From Candidatus Thalassarchaeaceae archaeon (GTDB lineage Archaea > Thermoplasmatota > Poseidoniia > Poseidoniales > Thalassarchaeaceae): DNA of 32,650 bases. Position numbers and translations under genes: made by a program. The notes below the pieces were generated by a model. It did not search any database and was not told the origin of the DNA. It worked only from the letters and a program-made list of their open reading frames with translations. Positions 28,556-32,650 of this stretch are shown piece by piece. How positions within the stretch are numbered: the stretch's first letter is position 1; the number at the start of each line of letters is the position of its first letter. The stretch lies in NCBI GenBank assembly GCA_029942125.1, contig JAPYUB010000008.1, positions 1 through 32,650 of the forward strand, in the 5' to 3' direction.

Positions 28556-30034
28556 ATGGATGCAAGCGTAACCGAATTCAACGATGTCGGAGATATACTG
28601 ATTTTACCACTCTTCAAAGACGTTAACAAAGCCCCAAACAATGCGCTTGCTGGCTTATCACGAACCCAACGAAGCCTCGTGAATGAAGCACTCGCAAGTG
28701 AGAGTTTCACCGGCAAGGCAGGCAAGCACCTCAGCGTTTGGACTGTGGATTGTCAAGTCGTATTGATTGGTATGGGGGATTCACCAAGCGACAAAACCTG
28801 CCGTGACGAAGGAGCCAAAACACTGGGGTCACTCTCCAAAGATCATGGCACTACCCTAACTGTTAGATTCACAACTGGATGGACTACTGCAAAGATGGCG
28901 TTGTTTGTTGAGGGCATGATTCTACGCGACTATGCCTTTGACAAGTATATGCAGAAGGACGAAGACGAAATTCAAACAGATTGGACACTCGTCTGCCAGG
29001 CCAGTGCACGGCACCAGAATGAACTCAATGCTGCAGTTTCCGAATCATCAGCGGTTGCTTCGGGTGTTCATCTCGCACGAGATCTAGCCAATGAACCGGC
29101 GAATGTGATGTATCCAGAGGAATTTGCTCGTCGAGCTACTAAATGGGCTGAAGGGAAGGCGAATGTCGAGGTTGAGGTATGGGATTATGCTCGCCTGAAG
29201 AAAGAAGGAATGCACGCAGTCATTGCGGTTGGAAAAGGTAGTGAACGCAAGCCCTGCATGGTCTTCTTCCGCCTCAATCCAAATGCACAGAAGAACGACA
29301 GAGTGCCCTGTTTTGTCGGCAAAGGTATCACCTTCGATACCGGCGGTATCTCAATCAAACCATCGGCCGGGATGGAAGATATGAAGTTCGATATGCATGG
29401 CTCAGCCACCGTCTTTGGACTGTTTTACGCACTTCACGCCACGGGTTACAAGGGACGCGTTAATGGCATCACCTGCATGGCAGAGAACATGCCAAGTGCT
29501 GGGGCATACCGACCTGGAGATATCATCGACACTTATTCTGGAAAGACGATTGAGGTCATCAACACTGATGCCGAAGGCCGCAACGTTCTCGCAGATGGTC
29601 TCTGCAAGGCCGGAGAACTCAACCCATCATACATCGTCGATCTCGCAACCCTCACGGGTGCCTGTGTAGTGGCTCTTGGCAACGAGGCTAGTGGACTATG
29701 GTCGAACGATGAAGACCTGACGTCTAGAATCCATGCAGCAGGAAACGCTGAGGATGAAATTGCCTGGCCAATGCCAATGCTTCCGGCCTACGAGAAGGCG
29801 ATGACTGGCTCAAAGATTGCTGATGTGCGTAACACCGGCACGAGTCGTTGGGCGGGCGCCTGTACGGCAGCTGCCTTCCTCAAGCAATTTGTACCCGAAC
29901 GTGAGGGGGAACAGGTTCCTTGGGCGCATATGGACATTGCAGGGACCGCTTGGGGCGTATCCTCGAATGCAACTGTTACCAGTGGAGTCACTGGCGTTCA
30001 TGTTCGTACACTGCATCGTTTGGTCACAGAGTGA
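28556..30034 (+). CDS. pepA: Leucyl aminopeptidase, M17 family
   Basis: FVGKGITFDTGGISIKPSAGMEDMKFDMHGSA and INTDAEGRNVLADGL (NTDAEGR signature). Confidence 0.95.
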   Translation: MDASVTEFNDVGDILILPLFKDVNKAPNNALAGLSRTQRSLVNEALASESFTGKAGKHLSVWTVDCQVVLIGMGDSPSDKTCRDEGAKTLGSLSKDHGTTLTVRFTTGWTTAKMALFVEGMILRDYAFDKYMQKDEDEIQTDWTLVCQASARHQNELNAAVSESSAVASGVHLARDLANEPANVMYPEEFARRATKWAEGKANVEVEVWDYARLKKEGMHAVIAVGKGSERKPCMVFFRLNPNAQKNDRVPCFVGKGITFDTGGISIKPSAGMEDMKFDMHGSATVFGLFYALHATGYKGRVNGITCMAENMPSAGAYRPGDIIDTYSGKTIEVINTDAEGRNVLADGLCKAGELNPSYIVDLATLTGACVVALGNEASGLWSNDEDLTSRIHAAGNAEDEIAWPMPMLPAYEKAMTGSKIADVRNTGTSRWAGACTAAAFLKQFVPEREGEQVPWAHMDIAGTAWGVSSNATVTSGVTGVHVRTLHRLVTE

Positions 30035-31924
30035 TCATTCGTCGCCGTCATCATCGACAACTTCGAAATCGGCGTCAACCACATCGTCGGTACCATTGAT
30101 GCCGGTGTGATCTCCGCCTTCTTCATCGGCCACGTTGGCGGCTGCAGCCTCGTACAACTTCGCTGAGATGGCATGCATTGCTTCCTCTAATTCCTGAACC
30201 TTGGCCTGAATGGCATCCTCGTCAAGGTCTTCATCAGATACGGGGCCATCATCAGTACGAATCAGGGCTTCAAGTTCTGTGAGTTTGTCCTCAACAGGTG
30301 AAGTGTCTTCATCCTCAAGTTTGTCACCAGCATCCTTCAGCGTGCGCCGAGTCTGATAGACGATATTGTCTGCAGTGTTTCGTAATTCCACCTTCTTTTG
30401 TCGCTCTTCATCCTCTGAAGCGAATTGCTCAGCTTCCGAAATTTTCTGTTGAATCTCATCCTCTGAAAGACTGGTCGCACTTTCAATTCGAATTGATTGT
30501 TCCTTGCCAGTACCCATGTCCTTGGCAGAGACACTGACAATACCGTTCGCATCGATATCGAAAGTGACTTCGATCTTCGGAATGCCACGAGGTGCTTGGG
30601 GAATCCCTTCTAGGAAGAACTTGCCCAATGTGACATTGTCTTTGGCGAACTTGCGCTCACCTTGGAGGACGTGGACCTCGACTGCAGGTTGGTTGTCAGC
30701 CGCGGTGCTGAATACTTCAGAACGGCGCGTTGGAATGGTGGTATTTCGCTCAATCATCGGTGTCGATACACCACCTAATGTCTCGATTCCAAGGCTGAGG
30801 GGTGTCACGTCAAGGAGGAGGACATCGGTCACACCCTCATCGCCAACGATGATGCCTGCCTGAAGGGCAGCGCCCATGGCAACTGCTTCATCGGGGTTGA
30901 TACCCTTGAATGGAGACTTACCCGTTTCCTTCTCAATCGCCGCTTGGACGGCAGGAGTTCGAGTGCTACCACCCACAAGGAGAATCTTGTCGATGTCGCC
31001 CGCCTTAACACCAGAATCCTTCATTGCACGTCTAGTAGGACCCATGGTCGCTTCGACTAGGTCTGCGGTTAAATCATCAAACTGAGCGCGGGACAAATTC
31101 AAATCCAGATGCTCTGGGTTTCCATCTTTCATGGTAATGAATGGAAGATTGATGTGGCTGGTCTGAGTGCCTGACAATTCAATTTTAGCCTTTTCAGCCG
31201 CTTCCTTGAGACGACTCATAGCCTGGCCATCGCCAGAGAGGTCGATGCCACTGTTCTTCTTGAATTCAGACACGCACCAGTGAATCACACGCTCGTCAAA
31301 ATCATCTCCACCGAGGCGATTATTGCCTGCGGTTGCCTTCACCTCAATCTGTGGCTGGCCATCGACCTGGTAGATCTCAAGAACAGATACATCGAAGGTT
31401 CCGCCACCTAAATCGAACACGAGAATGGTTTGGTCGTCTTCCTTGTCGACACCGTAGGCCAAAGCGGCAGCTGTCGGTTCGTTGATGATTCGTAGTACCT
31501 CAAGTCCAGCGATTCGACCCGCATCCTTGGTAGCCTTGCGCTGTGCATCGGTGAAGTATGCTGGACAGGTGACGACCGCTTGCTTGACCTCCTGGCCAAG
31601 ATATGCTTCAGCATCTGCCTTCAACTTCTGTAGAATGAATGCGGAAATCTCTTGGGGCGTGTATTCGTTTTCATCGACCCCTTCTTTCCAATTGGTACCC
31701 ATCTCACGCTTCACAGAGAGAAAGGTACGCTCGTTGTTGGTGACGGCCTGTCGCTTTGCGGTTACACCTACTAAACGCTCGCCATCTTTGGAGAATGCGA
31801 CAACACTCGGTGTCGTGCGCGCGCCTTCAGCGTTCGCAATGACAACGGCTTCACCACCTTCGATGGTTGCCACACAACTGTTTGTCGTTCCTAGATCAAT
31901 TCCAATTACGGGTGTCTTTGCCAT
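30035..31924 (-). CDS. dnaK: Molecular chaperone DnaK (Hsp70)
   Basis: [72 protein letters not shown] 31924 with GGAGG SD upstream; the track start at 31996 is an extension. Confidence 0.97.
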   Translation of the reverse strand: MAKTPVIGIDLGTTNSCVATIEGGEAVVIANAEGARTTPSVVAFSKDGERLVGVTAKRQAVTNNERTFLSVKREMGTNWKEGVDENEYTPQEISAFILQKLKADAEAYLGQEVKQAVVTCPAYFTDAQRKATKDAGRIAGLEVLRIINEPTAAALAYGVDKEDDQTILVFDLGGGTFDVSVLEIYQVDGQPQIEVKATAGNNRLGGDDFDERVIHWCVSEFKKNSGIDLSGDGQAMSRLKEAAEKAKIELSGTQTSHINLPFITMKDGNPEHLDLNLSRAQFDDLTADLVEATMGPTRRAMKDSGVKAGDIDKILLVGGSTRTPAVQAAIEKETGKSPFKGINPDEAVAMGAALQAGIIVGDEGVTDVLLLDVTPLSLGIETLGGVSTPMIERNTTIPTRRSEVFSTAADNQPAVEVHVLQGERKFAKDNVTLGKFFLEGIPQAPRGIPKIEVTFDIDANGIVSVSAKDMGTGKEQSIRIESATSLSEDEIQQKISEAEQFASEDEERQKKVELRNTADNIVYQTRRTLKDAGDKLEDEDTSPVEDKLTELEALIRTDDGPVSDEDLDEDAIQAKVQELEEAMHAISAKLYEAAAANVADEEGGDHTGINGTDDVVDADFEVVDDDGDE

Positions 31925-31925
31925 T

Positions 31926-32555
31926 TCATTGTCCTCCTTCAGGGGTTGCAGATTCGGTTTCATCACGCAAGGTGAGAGTGATATCGAGAATACCATTGTT
32001 CAGTTCCCATGTATCGACGCTCTCAGCGGCTTTGGGCAACTCATAACTCTGCAATGGGCTCATCTGAGTGGTACGCATCAACTGTAGAGTAGAACCTCCT
32101 CCGGAGAGATTCAATTCAAGTTCGGAATCATCCAACTCATCATGACGAGAGACATCGATTATGATGTTCATTGAATCGCCATCGACATAGATGTCAGCGA
32201 TGGGGACTTGCATGACGTCGGCGGACTCTTCGTCCTCTGTGACTTCAACCTCAGCGGTTTCAGGGGCTTCTCCTTTGCCCATCTTGACATCGACACCCAT
32301 CTTTGACATGATAGCGTTTAAGTCAGGAACCTCACCTTTTCCGAGCATCTCACCAAGACCGCCGAAATCACCTTGAAGATTGAATTTGAAATCTCCAGAA
32401 CGTAGTTTTTCAGGATCGATTCCCATATCCTCAAATTGAGATTGGATTTGATTCATCATTCGGGCCAAGTCGTCCTCATCTAGGTCCATTCCTATCTGGC
32501 GAAACATCTCCACCATTTGCTTCAGAAGTTGGTCTTCCCACTCATCTCGTTCCAT
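31926..32555 (-). CDS. Hsp20/alpha-crystallin-like C-terminal domain protein, acidic, co-operonic with dnaK
   Basis: Helical acidic N-terminus plus [35 protein letters not shown]...[17 protein letters not shown], Hsp20-like. ATG 32555 with GGGTGA SD; the track start at 32567 is an upstream GTG. Confidence 0.7.
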   Translation of the reverse strand: MERDEWEDQLLKQMVEMFRQIGMDLDEDDLARMMNQIQSQFEDMGIDPEKLRSGDFKFNLQGDFGGLGEMLGKGEVPDLNAIMSKMGVDVKMGKGEAPETAEVEVTEDEESADVMQVPIADIYVDGDSMNIIIDVSRHDELDDSELELNLSGGGSTLQLMRTTQMSPLQSYELPKAAESVDTWELNNGILDITLTLRDETESATPEGGQ

Positions 32556-32650
32556 CAACTCACCCACTACTTAACTCTCGGTTGTATAGTGGGAGTATCT
32601 TGTCCTATATGAAGGATTGGAAGGCGGCGGATTCAAGATAGGGACATGGG

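Noticed and set aside
1-32650. CRISPR array, transposon, prophage or defence island
   Set aside because: No regularly spaced direct repeats, transposase, integrase or recognisable defence genes seen; genes look like core metabolism, chaperones and secreted enzymes.

Overview
This window looks like a compact archaeal chromosome segment, most likely a Marine Group II / Poseidoniales-type euryarchaeon. That assignment is inferred from gene content and style (two-AAA CDC48, MC1-type chromosomal protein, deoxyhypusine synthase, many secreted D/N-rich proteins); no search was run. I support about 23 protein-coding genes, one tRNA-Gly(CCC), and one strong minus-strand hairpin terminator with a C(UUCG)G loop. 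Gene blocks in order: a long coiled-coil protein with a probable N-terminal roadblock-like module; a minus-strand membrane-protein/DUF58/DUF4350 cluster next to a PRC-barrel/CDC48 operon; an aldehyde dehydrogenase; an alpha/beta-hydrolase lipoprotein; a tiny zinc-ribbon ORF; a succinate dehydrogenase operon (C-A-B); an MC1-like chromatin protein; a 1710-aa TIGR03790/PA14/LamG-like secreted membrane-anchored protein; a divergent macro-domain protein; an agmatinase / AdoMetDC-like / deoxyhypusine synthase operon with 4-nt overlaps; an M14 carboxypeptidase; an M17 aminopeptidase; and DnaK with an Hsp20-like partner. I found no phage, transposon, CRISPR or recognisable defence island. The best leads are: (1) compact hairpin palindromes sitting at or directly abutting start codons of several first-in-operon genes; (2) an AdoMetDC-like gene with an altered active-site loop between agmatinase and deoxyhypusine synthase, possibly an arginine decarboxylase; (3) a 32-aa zinc-ribbon microprotein in the sdh divergent promoter region; (4) an unusual roadblock-like + coiled-coil protein.
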